This document shows, one piece after another, positions 54,271 to 61,679 of a stretch of DNA of 61,865 nt (position 1 is the first letter of the stretch; each line of letters starts with the position of its first letter). Source of the stretch: Fluviibacter sp964498255 (GTDB lineage: Bacteria; Pseudomonadota; Gammaproteobacteria; Burkholderiales; Rhodocyclaceae). The position numbers were made by a program, and so were the translations under genes. Below the pieces are notes generated by a model, which searched no databases, was not told the DNA's origin, and saw nothing but the letters and a program-made list of their open reading frames with translations. The stretch covers positions 1-61,865 of the forward strand of contig CAZCGW010000011.1 in assembly GCA_964498255.1 (NCBI GenBank), given 5' to 3'.

Positions 54271-54609
54271 TTAAAGGGCCGTCTCACCGGTTTCGCCGGT
54301 GCGGATACGAACCACTTCTTCAAGCGGGAAGACAAAAATCTTGCCATCGCCGATCTTGCCGGTTGCGGCCGACTTCTCGATGGCCTCAATGACCTGCTCG
54401 AGAATGTTGTCAGCCACTGCGGCTTCCAGCTTGACCTTCGGCAGAAAATCGACAACGTATTCGGCGCCACGATAGAGTTCGGTATGACCTTTCTGACGAC
54501 CGAAGCCTTTGACTTCAGTAACAGTCACACCCTGCACACCGACAGCGGCGAGTGCTTCACGCACTTCGTCCAGCTTGAACGGCTTGATAATTGCGGTAAC
54601 GAGTTTCAT
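54271..54609 (-). CDS. glnK: Nitrogen regulatory protein PII (GlnK)
   Basis: A 112-residue PII protein. The uridylylation site Y51 in YRGAEYVVDF is present, along with the T-loop (GFGRQKGHTE) and C-terminal B-loop TGKIGDGKIFV. It signals nitrogen status and gates AmtB. It is between torF and amtB in one transcription unit. Confidence 0.95.
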   Translation of the reverse strand: MKLVTAIIKPFKLDEVREALAAVGVQGVTVTEVKGFGRQKGHTELYRGAEYVVDFLPKVKLEAAVADNILEQVIEAIEKSAATGKIGDGKIFVFPLEEVVRIRTGETGETAL

Positions 54610-54636
54610 GGACTGGTTCCTTGTGCGTGTACAGAC

Positions 54637-55545
54637 TTAGAAAGTCTTTGTGATCGAAACAACACCCGTGGCATTACCCAGGTTACGCGGGGTGCCCGTT
54701 ACGTTATTACTACTATCCCAAGTCTTACCCAGGCAATAAGGCTGCGTGGTGGTTGACGCATTGCCACAGTTACCATTTGCGTTGGTTTGAATATATGAGG
54801 CAGATGCCAACCAACCATTACCCAGATCCTTGGTAATGCCCAGCTTCCAATCCACATAGTTCGCTGCACTGTAGTTACGAACGGCCAGAAAGCCTACGTG
54901 ACCAACAACGCCCCATGTAGAGAGTGAGTCACTGATAAAACCAAGATCTTGTGTACCGGTAATATCGGTATAACTCGTACCAGAGGTGCTATTACCCGTC
55001 GGGGACACTTGGCTAAAGTAGTCCGAGAAAGAGATATATTCCTTCAGACTCAGCGTCTTCCAGTTACCCCCAATGTAGTATTCGAAGTTGTTGACCATGC
55101 CTTGGTTAACGCCACCGTACGATGCGTTTCCATTGACATACGGACCTGTTGCACTCGAACCTTTGCTACCCGGGTACAGATAAAAAATCGCGCCTGTGTC
55201 CAGGCCGAAATCTTCGTTAAAAGCGTACTTCCAGCCACCGTACAAATCGGTTTCTAGATTGCCGCTTGGGTAACCAGCACCCGAAGCCACATTCGAGTTC
55301 CAGTTACCGACATAGAAACCCAATGGCATCGTGATATCAAAACCGCCCTGTACTGCAGGCTGACCAAAAGTCTGTGCAATACCCCGGAAGCGGTATTCAC
55401 TGACTACGCCAACGTTGGCGGTTACTGCCCAATCCGTACTTGGTGCAGCTTCTTTTTCGTCTTTGCTTGAGTCATTCGTTTGCGCAACGGCCGCCATCGA
55501 AAGTGCGGCGAGGGATGCTGCGAGAAGTGTTTTCTTGAAGGTCAT
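54637..55545 (-). CDS. torF: TorF-family putative porin
   Basis: A 302-residue predicted outer-membrane beta-barrel with a signal peptide (about 1-21, AAVAQ). TorF-like segments are VTANVGVVSEYRFRGIAQT at the start and the alternating beta pattern to a C-terminal SITKTF ending in Phe, typical of outer-membrane proteins. ATG 55545 is preferred to 55551 because AAGGA is correctly spaced before it. First gene of torF-glnK-amtB; a role in ammonium or small nitrogen solute entry is inferred from context. Confidence 0.85.
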   Translation of the reverse strand: MTFKKTLLAASLAALSMAAVAQTNDSSKDEKEAAPSTDWAVTANVGVVSEYRFRGIAQTFGQPAVQGGFDITMPLGFYVGNWNSNVASGAGYPSGNLETDLYGGWKYAFNEDFGLDTGAIFYLYPGSKGSSATGPYVNGNASYGGVNQGMVNNFEYYIGGNWKTLSLKEYISFSDYFSQVSPTGNSTSGTSYTDITGTQDLGFISDSLSTWGVVGHVGFLAVRNYSAANYVDWKLGITKDLGNGWLASASYIQTNANGNCGNASTTTQPYCLGKTWDSSNNVTGTPRNLGNATGVVSITKTF

Positions 55546-55595
55546 GGTCATATCCTTATGCGAAAATAAAAATTGAATTGCTACGGTGCTTTTAA

Positions 55596-55611
55596 TGCAC
55601 AGACCGTGCCA
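55596..55611 (-). promoter_or_regulatory. Sigma-54 promoter of torF-glnK-amtB
   Basis: On the minus strand TGGCACG-GTCT-GTGCA gives the invariant GG-N10-GC of -24/-12 promoters, differing from consensus at one position of the -12 block (GTGCA for TTGCA). The expected start is near 55585, about 40 nt upstream of the torF ATG. Confidence 0.75.
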
Positions 55612-55744
55612 ACTTCAAATTTTTAGTCGCAAGATCTTTTTAACCATTTGTTATTGAATCGTTAATTTCAGTTAGAACGCCCTCGTTACGGAAAGTTTTT
55701 TGTAATTTTTGGGCAATCATCCCCTCAAACGTTTCTATCGCAAT

Positions 55745-55758
55745 GCACAAAAACGTGC
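55745..55758. promoter_or_regulatory. Imperfect second NtrC-like site
   Basis: GCAC-N6-GTGC, one base short of the consensus spacing. Its position between the better site and the sigma-54 promoter makes a tandem enhancer possible. Confidence 0.3.
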
Positions 55759-55798
55759 GCACCGAGATGAAGCACGGCCTCCGAAACAGCCCCCGATT

Positions 55799-55813
55799 GC
55801 ACCACTATAGTGC
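55799..55813. promoter_or_regulatory. NtrC-like binding site
   Basis: GCAC-N7-GTGC, the spacing of the NtrC consensus TGCACC-N5-GGTGCA. It is centred about 220 bp upstream of the sigma-54 start. A second, imperfect copy with N6 is at 55745-55758 (about -167). Confidence 0.5.
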
Positions 55814-55905
55814 GCCCCGTTGATTAACCAGCACCACATCCCTAAATAGATCACGTGCTACATGCTAGACTGCCCCAACACTGGTTAACTGCGGAGCTAT
55901 GCAAG

Positions 55906-56142
55906 ATGCTTGACCCAAAAATGTTTGAAGACTTTACCCAACGTGTTTCTGGCCTCATCGCCAACAGCCCGGCTGCCGACATCGAAAAGAACGTCCGCAG
56001 CATGATGGGCAGCTTCTTCAGCAAGCTAGACCTAGTGACTCGCGAGGAGTTCGATACCCAGGCCAATGTGCTGGCGCGTACTCGCCAGCTGGTGGATCAG
56101 CTCACCGCCCGCCTGGATGAACTGGAAAAGAACGATAAATAA
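55906..56142 (+). CDS. ubiK: UbiK, ubiquinone biosynthesis accessory factor
   Basis: A 78-residue BMFP-type coiled-coil protein that assists UbiJ in the Ubi complex. The central ADIEKNVRSMMGSFFSKLDLVTREEFD segment is diagnostic and the C-terminus is a leucine-rich coiled coil. ATG 55906 has GGAG 9 nt upstream; an earlier ATG at 55899 is out of frame. It precedes comM by 3 nt, a typical pairing. Confidence 0.9.
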   Translation: MLDPKMFEDFTQRVSGLIANSPAADIEKNVRSMMGSFFSKLDLVTREEFDTQANVLARTRQLVDQLTARLDELEKNDK

Positions 56143-56145
56143 GCT

Positions 56146-57642
56146 ATGACGCTAGCGCTCATTCATACAAGAGCGCTGGATGGCCTGCAGGCTCCGCCGG
56201 TAGTGGTGGAAGTGCATGTGGCCAACGGCCTGCCCGCCTTTAGCCTGGTGGGGCTGGCCGACGCCGAAGTGCGCGAGGCGCGTGATCGTGTCCGTGCTGC
56301 ACTACTCAGCTCCGGCTTTGAATTCCCCGCCCGCCGCATTACCGTTAACCTGGCACCGGCCGACCTACCCAAAGACTCGGGGCGTTTTGATCTACCGATT
56401 GCGCTGGGTCTATTAGCAGCCTCGGGGCAGCTACCCGCGCTCCATCTCAACGACTACGAATTTGCAGGCGAGCTTTCCCTTACCGGTAGCCTGCGTCCGG
56501 TTCGTGGCGCGCTCGGTTTAGCCTTGGCCAGCCAACGCGCTGGCCGCACACTGATTCTGCCCGAGGCCTCTGGTGCCGAAGCCGCGCTAGCTGAAGGCGC
56601 TTCGGTCTGCGTTGCCCACACGCTGCGCGAGGTCTGTGCACACCTGATGGGTGAAGATCAGCTGCCGCACCCCAAAAAGCCCGATCTCAGCCATCTGGCA
56701 CATTACCCCGATCTGTCCGAAGTGAAAGGACAAGCGCAAGCCCGTCGCGCGCTGGAAATTGCCGCCATTGGTGGCCACGCGCTGCTCATGCTGGGCCCAC
56801 CAGGCACGGGGAAATCCATGCTGGCCACCCGCCTACCCGGCATTCTGCCGCCGCTTGAACCACAATCGGCGCTCGTATCGGCGGGCATTCTTTCTCTCGC
56901 CGGGACTTTTAATCCCGAACGTTTTGGTGAACGCCCTTTCCGTGCCCCCCACCATAGCGCCTCTCCCGCGGCAGTGATCGGTGGGGGCAGCCAGGCATTG
57001 CCAGGAGAGATATCTCTGGCCACCGGCGGCGTGTTGTTTCTGGATGAACTGCCCGAGTTTGACCGGCGCGTTCTTGAGTCACTCCGCGAACCACTCGAAA
57101 CAGGCGAGGTACATATTGCCCGTGCCAACCGCCGCGCCAGCTACCCGGCCACCTTTCAGTTAGTGGCCGCGATGAATCCGTGTCCCTGCGGCTACCAAGG
57201 CCACCCCACTCGGGCGTGCCGGTGCACACCCGAACAGATCCAGCGTTATCGCAACCGACTATCGGGGCCACTGCTTGATCGCATTGATTTGTGTATTGAA
57301 GTGCCCGCGCTATCTTCTGCCGATCTGGCTCAAAGTGCGCCGGGCGAATCGTCGGCTGCCGTGCGCGAACGCGTTATTGCCGCCGTGAGCATTGCCCTCC
57401 AAAGGCAAGGGACGGTGAACGCCCGACTTGAAGGCAAAGCACTCGAACAACATGCCATCTTGGATGCTGCAGGACAAAGCCTACTCAACCAGGCCGTTAA
57501 TCGGCTTGGTTTATCGGCTCGCGCCTACCATCGCTTACTCCGTGTTGCCCGAACCATTGCAGATGCCGCAGGCAGTGAGCAAATCAGCACCGCCCACATC
57601 GCCGAAGCCATCCAGTTTCGCCAACAGACAAACAACCCCTAA
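56146..57642 (+). CDS. comM: ComM-type Mg-chelatase-like AAA+ helicase
   Basis: A 498-residue AAA+ protein of the YifB/ComM family. An N-terminal Lon-protease-like domain (about 1-165) precedes the AAA+ module with Walker A GPPGTGKSM, Walker B VLFLDELPEF, and a Cys motif PCPCGYQGHPTRACRC. In Vibrio and Acinetobacter ComM drives branch migration in natural transformation. Length is normal. Confidence 0.95.
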   Translation: MTLALIHTRALDGLQAPPVVVEVHVANGLPAFSLVGLADAEVREARDRVRAALLSSGFEFPARRITVNLAPADLPKDSGRFDLPIALGLLAASGQLPALHLNDYEFAGELSLTGSLRPVRGALGLALASQRAGRTLILPEASGAEAALAEGASVCVAHTLREVCAHLMGEDQLPHPKKPDLSHLAHYPDLSEVKGQAQARRALEIAAIGGHALLMLGPPGTGKSMLATRLPGILPPLEPQSALVSAGILSLAGTFNPERFGERPFRAPHHSASPAAVIGGGSQALPGEISLATGGVLFLDELPEFDRRVLESLREPLETGEVHIARANRRASYPATFQLVAAMNPCPCGYQGHPTRACRCTPEQIQRYRNRLSGPLLDRIDLCIEVPALSSADLAQSAPGESSAAVRERVIAAVSIALQRQGTVNARLEGKALEQHAILDAAGQSLLNQAVNRLGLSARAYHRLLRVARTIADAAGSEQISTAHIAEAIQFRQQTNNP

Positions 57643-57647
57643 GCCAC

Positions 57648-57896
57648 ATGCGCGTCAGCACATTGTTCTTCGCCATCGTCTTATGTACCGGCTGCGGCTC
57701 ATCGGCTTGGCAACGCGACAGCACGGCACGGTCTGTCGGCTGCACACCAAACGAAGTCAAAGTTGTCAGCAAAGACTCCGGCGCTTTTGACAACATCCAG
57801 AGCTGGTATGCCGATTGTCGTGGCGCGCGCTATCGCTGTGTTTTTGTGCCGGGCGACAAAGGCGGTTGCTACCCAGTTAGCAGCAAGGCAAGCTAA
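57648..57896 (+). CDS. Small predicted lipoprotein
   Basis: An 82-residue protein with a short signal sequence and lipobox-like LCTGC (Cys about 16). The mature part is small and contains four further cysteines, so internal disulfides are plausible. No family recognised. It starts 5 nt after comM, probably in the same transcript, and converges on the decayed gene below. Confidence 0.6.
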   Translation: MRVSTLFFAIVLCTGCGSSAWQRDSTARSVGCTPNEVKVVSKDSGAFDNIQSWYADCRGARYRCVFVPGDKGGCYPVSSKAS

Positions 57897-58359
57897 TCAG
57901 TCCGCCCAGCGGTACTGCCAGACTACGCCATACATCGTGTAGTACTGACCCTGATTAAAGAAGCTGCCTTCGGCCAGGTGAAACTTGATCGCGTTGTTGG
58001 TGTTTACCGGCATCGACAACGTGGCGCCAAACAACCAGTCCTGGCTGTATAAAAGTTCTGTTCGCACCCACGTTAAACAACTGATTGCTGTTGTACTCAC
58101 CCCAGGGCACAATCACATTGACCTTGCCGGATTGTCCGAAAAAATCAAAGGTTCGGTTATAAGCCAGCAACTCCGTATTTAACTGAAACTTATTGGTGGT
58201 GATCTGCGTAAAACCCACCCCCAGAAAGTTGTAGTTCACCGGCGCATTGGAATAAAGCCGCGCCTCAATTTCCTGAGCCTGCGCACCGCGTCCGAAGAGT
58301 GCCAATACCGCCAAGGCAATCAGCAGGCACCGACAGAACACAGGCACAGGTTTCAGCAC
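57897..58359 (-). pseudogene. Decayed MetA-pathway (phenol degradation) type outer-membrane transporter gene
   Basis: The 5' part (from GTG 58359) encodes a signal peptide and beta-strand sequence (EARLYSNAPVNYNFLGVGFTQ, YNRTFDFFGQSGKVNVIVPWG) resembling the COG4313 'meta-pathway phenol degradation' barrel family. The characteristic C-terminal end (FHLAEGSFFNQGQYYTMYGVVWQYRW) is in a different frame (57897-58112). Full-length relatives are about 300 residues; here about 150 remain, as if an internal deletion plus frameshift occurred near 58050-58080. It abuts the WYL gene (2 nt), so the two may once have been an operon. Family assignment is by recollected pattern. Confidence 0.6.
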
Positions 58360-58361
58360 AG

Positions 58362-59351
58362 CTAGTCTTTATGTGCAGCCAGCGCAGACTTCAATTTATC
58401 GCGCACTTTTGCACGCAGCGCGGGTGGCCCAATGACTTCCACCTCCGGCATGTGCCGCAAAATATCCATCACCAGTTCGGTTTCAATGCTGTACGGCACA
58501 TCAAGCTGATAGCTACCGTCCGGCAGCACATTGCCGCGCTGATCCGGGTGCCATTGCTCCGAAGCTACCCAGCGCGCCCGCGCCGGTGTAAACCGCAACT
58601 GCGCCCACTGCGTGCGCTCACCCCCGAAAATGCCGTAGCCATTCTGTACCCGGCTATCCAACACTTTGGCGGCAACTTCCTTAGCGGCTTTATCGAGCAG
58701 GTCGACGTCACTCAGCGTTTCTACCGCAAAACTACGCAAATCCTTACGCAGGTGGCACCAGGCATCCAGATACCAGTTGCCCCGATAGAACACCAGGCGC
58801 TGTGGCGAAATCTCGCGCGCCGTCGTTTCATCGCGTCCGCGATGCCAATGCTGCAGTTTCAAACGCTTGCGCTTAAGCAATGCCGAGGCAATCAACGCAA
58901 AATTGGCCGGCTCTGGCGCCCGCTGCCCGGTGTGCACAATACGAATGCGATCTTCAATGTCTTCCGGGCGGTTATCCTGGCTGCTCAGCAAGGCCGACAA
59001 CCGCGACTGCAACGGCGCAATATGCGGCCCCAGCAAACCCGGCTGCACCGTATTCAACAGCTGCTGCATCATCAATAGGGCATAGATCTCACTGGCGTTG
59101 AACCAGAGCCCCGGCAATTCGTATTTCTGTCCAGCCACCGGGCTAGCCCGGCCTGTTTCCTGAGCAAAGCGGTAGCCGCCGCCCATCCGGTCATAAATAA
59201 TCGGGGCGTTCAAACGGTCACGTAGATACTGCATATCCCGGCGGAGCGTGGCACGGGAAACCCCCAGCGCCTCCTGGATCGCCTCAAACGAGAGGCATCG
59301 CTGCTCATTAAGCAGCTGATCAATACGGTAAAAGCGTTCGGTGCGGTCCAA
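58362..59351 (-). CDS. WYL-domain transcriptional regulator
   Basis: A 329-residue regulator: N-terminal HTH (about 1-60, SFEAIQEALGVSRATLRRDMQYL), a WYL domain in the middle (LVFYRGNWYLDAWCHLRKDLRSFAVE, with the ligand-sensing region) and a C-terminal WCX domain. Such proteins often sense nucleotides or nucleic acid and control stress or defence genes. The start is a TTG at 59351 behind a strong GGGAGGG site; no other start fits. Upstream lies a hairpin at 59371-59413. The remnant downstream transporter gene is the likely former partner. Confidence 0.85.
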   Translation of the reverse strand: MDRTERFYRIDQLLNEQRCLSFEAIQEALGVSRATLRRDMQYLRDRLNAPIIYDRMGGGYRFAQETGRASPVAGQKYELPGLWFNASEIYALLMMQQLLNTVQPGLLGPHIAPLQSRLSALLSSQDNRPEDIEDRIRIVHTGQRAPEPANFALIASALLKRKRLKLQHWHRGRDETTAREISPQRLVFYRGNWYLDAWCHLRKDLRSFAVETLSDVDLLDKAAKEVAAKVLDSRVQNGYGIFGGERTQWAQLRFTPARARWVASEQWHPDQRGNVLPDGSYQLDVPYSIETELVMDILRHMPEVEVIGPPALRAKVRDKLKSALAAHKD

Positions 59352-59636
59352 TTTGCCCTCCCTTGTTTGCCACGCTTTTTGGCCGAAGCCGCTTCTTTAC
59401 TTCGGCAAGCGTGATTTTTTAGCCAACGATCGACCCCGGTAAGGAAATATCTTTTGGACATTGCTGTGGTTATAGCAAATTAACCTTTCGATGTCCTCAC
59501 ATTTCCCAATAAGTCTGTCACTCTGCCGAAAAACGCGGACTGAATCGTGGACAAATTTCTAGACAAATGATACCGTTCAAAATTAGTAACACATTAATTC
59601 AGTTAGATTTTTTTAAGCAATGTAGCGGACATTTTC
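59352..59636. other. WYL-Fic intergenic region
   Basis: No credible gene. It contains a compound hairpin (59371-59413), single GGACA motifs, the first of two paired GGACA repeats (59548-59569), and long AT-rich tracts just before fic. Confidence 0.55.
59371..59420. repeat. Compound hairpin with T-run upstream of the WYL gene
   Basis: Outer arms CACGCTT/AAGCGTG (59371-59377 with 59407-59413) enclose inner arms GCCGAAG/CTTCGGC (59382-59388 with 59400-59406), followed on the plus strand by A then T6 (59415-59420). On the plus strand this has terminator form, although no plus-strand gene precedes it; on the minus strand it is in the WYL leader. Confidence 0.5.
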
Positions 59637-59648
59637 TTGGACAAAATG
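59548..59648. repeat. Two copies of GGACA-N8-GACAAA upstream of fic
   Basis: Copies at 59548-59569 and 59626-59648, 78 bp apart; the second overlaps the fic start codon. Each contains two GACA half-sites 13 bp apart, as a direct repeat. This could be the operator of an autoregulated gene. Confidence 0.5.
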
Positions 59649-60809
59649 CTATCCATTGGCGCACCTCTCCGTGTCGACACTGATCGTTTCGGCCCGTTCG
59701 TCTTTCAGTGCGGCATCGACATAGACGCGCTGAAGCTCCCGCTACAGCGCGTTGAAGACGCGCACGCACGATTTGCTGCATCGCCTCTTGCCCAAGTGGC
59801 CAACCTGCTTGAACGCGAAGTGATCGCTAGCAGCATCTTTGGAACCAATACCATCGAAGGCGGCACGCTGACAGAAGAGGAAACCGCGTTCGCAATCGAT
59901 CTTGACCCAGCAAAGGTTCAGGAAATAGAACAACGTCGTGTACTGAACATTAAAGCAGCCTACGATGCCGCCCGTAAAGCAGCGCATACGCCCGGATGGG
60001 CCCTATCTCTTACGTTTATTCAGGAAATCCATCGATTAATCACCGATGGCCTGCCACACCCCGATAACCAACCCGGCGTGCTTAGAGACAACCCAAAACA
60101 CAAAACCACGGTCGTAGGAGACGAGGCTCACGGTGGCAGATACAAGCCACCCCAGTACGGTGGCGACATTAACCGCCTACTCACAGCCCTGATTTCTTGG
60201 CACCAATCGCTACTGGATTCAGGTGTACACCCACTGGTGCGCGCACCACTACTACATTTCTACTTCGAGTTGATTCATCCATTCTGGGATGGCAACGGCC
60301 GTGTTGGCCGAGTTATTGAAGCAACACTGCTCATGGCGGCCGGCTACCAATATGCGCCCTTTGCGATGGCTAGATTCTATTTGGGAAAAATCGACCACTA
60401 CTTCGCACTATTTAATAGTTGCCGCAAAGCCGCCGAGCGGAAAGCAGACAACCCCAACCAGGGATTTGTGGCGTTTCACCAAGAGGGCATGCTGCAAACA
60501 ATCAACACCCTTCACGATCGCGTTAATAGCATCGTAGCCGTTTTGTTGTTTGAAGCGCACGTGCGCGATTTATTCGACAAGAAGGCAATCAATCCACGCC
60601 AATACACCATTCTTTGCCAACTACGCGCAGGGCCGGTGCCTGTTGACGAGCTGCGTAACACACCCTGGTACAGCAGCCTCTACATCAAACTCAGTGACAA
60701 AACGCGTGGGCGCGACATACAGCAACTACGCGAACAGAATCTGATTCACCTTGATACCGAAAACAAGCTCTACCCAGGGTATATGCAACCCGCAGCTGCA
60801 AAGTTATAG
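59646..60809 (+). CDS. Fic-family protein (class II, self-inhibited) with C-terminal winged helix
   Basis: A 387-residue Fic protein, which typically transfers AMP (or another nucleotide) from ATP to hydroxyl side chains of target proteins. The active-site motif HPFWDGNGRVGR (about 211-222) is intact. An N-terminal inhibitory motif TNTIEG (about 67-72, (S/T)xxxE(G/N)) marks a class II enzyme held off in cis. The C-terminal ~75 residues resemble a winged helix. Targets unknown. The ATG 59646 is chosen over TTG 59637; neither has a strong ribosome site. It is isolated, somewhat AT-rich, and ends 10 nt from the tRNA-Arg 3' end. Confidence 0.9.
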   Translation: MLSIGAPLRVDTDRFGPFVFQCGIDIDALKLPLQRVEDAHARFAASPLAQVANLLEREVIASSIFGTNTIEGGTLTEEETAFAIDLDPAKVQEIEQRRVLNIKAAYDAARKAAHTPGWALSLTFIQEIHRLITDGLPHPDNQPGVLRDNPKHKTTVVGDEAHGGRYKPPQYGGDINRLLTALISWHQSLLDSGVHPLVRAPLLHFYFELIHPFWDGNGRVGRVIEATLLMAAGYQYAPFAMARFYLGKIDHYFALFNSCRKAAERKADNPNQGFVAFHQEGMLQTINTLHDRVNSIVAVLLFEAHVRDLFDKKAINPRQYTILCQLRAGPVPVDELRNTPWYSSLYIKLSDKTRGRDIQQLREQNLIHLDTENKLYPGYMQPAAAKL

Positions 60810-60819
60810 GCCAGAATTC

Positions 60820-60896
60820 TGGCGCGCTCGACACGATTCGAACGTGCGACCCTTGCCTTCGGAGGGCAATACTCTATCCAACTGAGCTACGAGCGC
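60820..60896 (-). tRNA. tRNA-Arg (anticodon CCG)
   Basis: A 77-nt cloverleaf on the minus strand: acceptor GCGCTCG pairs with CGAGCGC, the anticodon stem TTGCC/GGCAA holds loop CTCCGAA (anticodon CCG, reading CGG), the T loop is TTCGAAT, and CCA is encoded. Its 3' end faces fic. Confidence 0.96.
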
Positions 60897-60901
60897 GTTG
60901 A

Positions 60902-60948
60902 AAACACAACGTTGTGTTTCAATTACTTACGCAAACTGCAGCGTAAGT
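60902..60948. repeat. Two tandem palindromes in the tRNA-Arg 5' leader
   Basis: A perfect 18-bp palindrome AAACACAAC/GTTGTGTTT (60902-60919) is followed by ACTTACGC/GCGTAAGT (60925-60932 with 60941-60948, 8-nt spacer). Both lie between the tRNA 5' end and its -10 box, so both would be in the precursor leader. Confidence 0.6.
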
Positions 60949-60956
60949 GTGCAGGC

Positions 60957-60965
60957 ATTATACCA
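60957..60965 (-). promoter_or_regulatory. Extended -10 promoter of tRNA-Arg
   Basis: On the minus strand TGG-TATAAT is a perfect extended -10 (TATAAT at 60962-60957). Transcription would start near 60950, giving a leader of about 54 nt. No clear -35; GGACAAAA and TTGTCC motifs lie further upstream. Confidence 0.6.
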
Positions 60966-61342
60966 GCCGATTTTGTCCTGATTTTGTAGGATAAGAAGGA
61001 CAAGAAAAGGACAAGCCCTCCTCAGCCGAAGGACAGCTTTGCAGATTCTCTGCAAAGCGTCACACGTTCGTTGAAATCTACTTGCAGGCAAACTGCCAAG
61101 TCGTGGCGAAGCGACGACCCTCACTAACAATCTGAGAAGCTCTTAAATGACGAGCGCAGCTCTGGCAGATCAAGCAACACGAACTTATGTAGCTCATGTT
61201 TTAAGAGCGACGAGCTAAAAATTAACGTGACCGTCCAGCCTTGATGACATGAAGGGGTAGGTGGGGACCAAGCTGATAGATCAAACCTAGTAAAGTCTTA
61301 GCCTGACAAAATTTTTAGTATTTCTGAAACAAAGGTAGCGTC
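60963..61342. other. Hairpin-rich non-coding region
   Basis: No credible gene in about 380 bp. It holds GGACAAG repeats (about 60997-61015), a 10-bp perfect hairpin GCTTTGCAGA/TCTGCAAAGC (61036-61058), two lesser stems (61081-61100 and 61100-61118) and a long-range 9-bp repeat GCTCTTAAA/TTTAAGAGC (61139-61147 with 61200-61208). A minus-strand 67-codon frame (60927-61130) is rejected. Confidence 0.5.
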
Positions 61343-61579
61343 TTAAAGGCGGTCTGCTGTACGTAGCAAATCTGAAACCGTCACTTCTAACGTATTTGCC
61401 AACTTTACGAGCGTCTCTAGGCTCGGATTCGTAAGGCGTCGCTCAATTTTACTGATCATTGTCCTGTGGACTTCTGAATCTAGCGCCAATGAATCTTGCG
61501 CATAGCCCCTAGCCTCTCGGAGAGACTTTAAGTTTACTGATAAGTCGAAAATAAGTTGTTCAAGTGTTTCCTGAGCCAT
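61343..61579 (-). CDS. Small Xre-type HTH regulator
   Basis: A 78-residue Cro/CI-type helix-turn-helix protein: LKSLREARGYAQDSLALDSEVHRTMISKIERRLTNPSLETLVKLANTLEV gives helices 1-5. No other domain. Similar proteins regulate mobile elements, restriction systems or toxin modules. Its start codon lies in a perfect 6-bp palindrome. Divergent from the right-edge gene. Confidence 0.8.
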   Translation of the reverse strand: MAQETLEQLIFDLSVNLKSLREARGYAQDSLALDSEVHRTMISKIERRLTNPSLETLVKLANTLEVTVSDLLRTADRL

Positions 61580-61585
61580 GCTCAG
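61571..61585. promoter_or_regulatory. Palindrome centred on the Xre start codon
   Basis: CTGAGC-CAT-GCTCAG, with the CAT being the complement of the ATG. It could be an autoregulatory operator or an mRNA stem hiding the start codon. Confidence 0.45.
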
Positions 61586-61619
61586 CAGTGTTCCTTAGTA
61601 GTGCCTGCCATTCCACAGC

Positions 61620-61648
61620 TTGACAGGCGACAGCTCAAATAGTTCAAT
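61620..61648 (+). promoter_or_regulatory. Sigma-70 promoter of the right-edge gene
   Basis: TTGACA (61620-61625, perfect), 17-nt spacer, TTCAAT (61643-61648, four of six). AGAGG at 61670-61674 and an ATG at 61680 follow. Confidence 0.6.
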
Positions 61649-61679
61649 TGCAAAATAAACTATATGAAAAGAGGCTGGA

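Larger units (their letters stand above)
55552..55905. other. torF-ubiK intergenic regulatory region
   Basis: About 350 bp without a credible gene, AT-rich near torF. It contains the sigma-54 element (55596-55611) and two NtrC-like palindromes (55745-55758 and 55799-55813). A weak TTGATT-N17-TAAATA pair (55820-55848) could serve ubiK on the plus strand. Confidence 0.6.

Noticed and set aside
59210..59461. 83-codon minus-strand frame upstream of the WYL start
   Set aside because: It overlaps the WYL N-terminus in another frame and crosses the hairpin; no motif.
59646..60809. Fic toxin-antitoxin pair
   Set aside because: No separate antitoxin gene is next to fic; the inhibitory (S/T)xxxE(G/N) motif is within the protein itself.
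60927..61130. 67-codon minus-strand frame
   Set aside because: It spans the tRNA promoter and the hairpin cluster, and has no ribosome site or recognisable motif.
60820..61342. Genomic island integrated at tRNA-Arg
   Set aside because: No integrase gene and no copied tRNA 3' end were seen. The hairpin region is on the tRNA 5' side, while elements usually insert at the 3' side.
60963..61342. Integron attC or CRISPR array
   Set aside because: No RYYYAAC/GTTRRRY core pair and no regularly spaced repeats were found.
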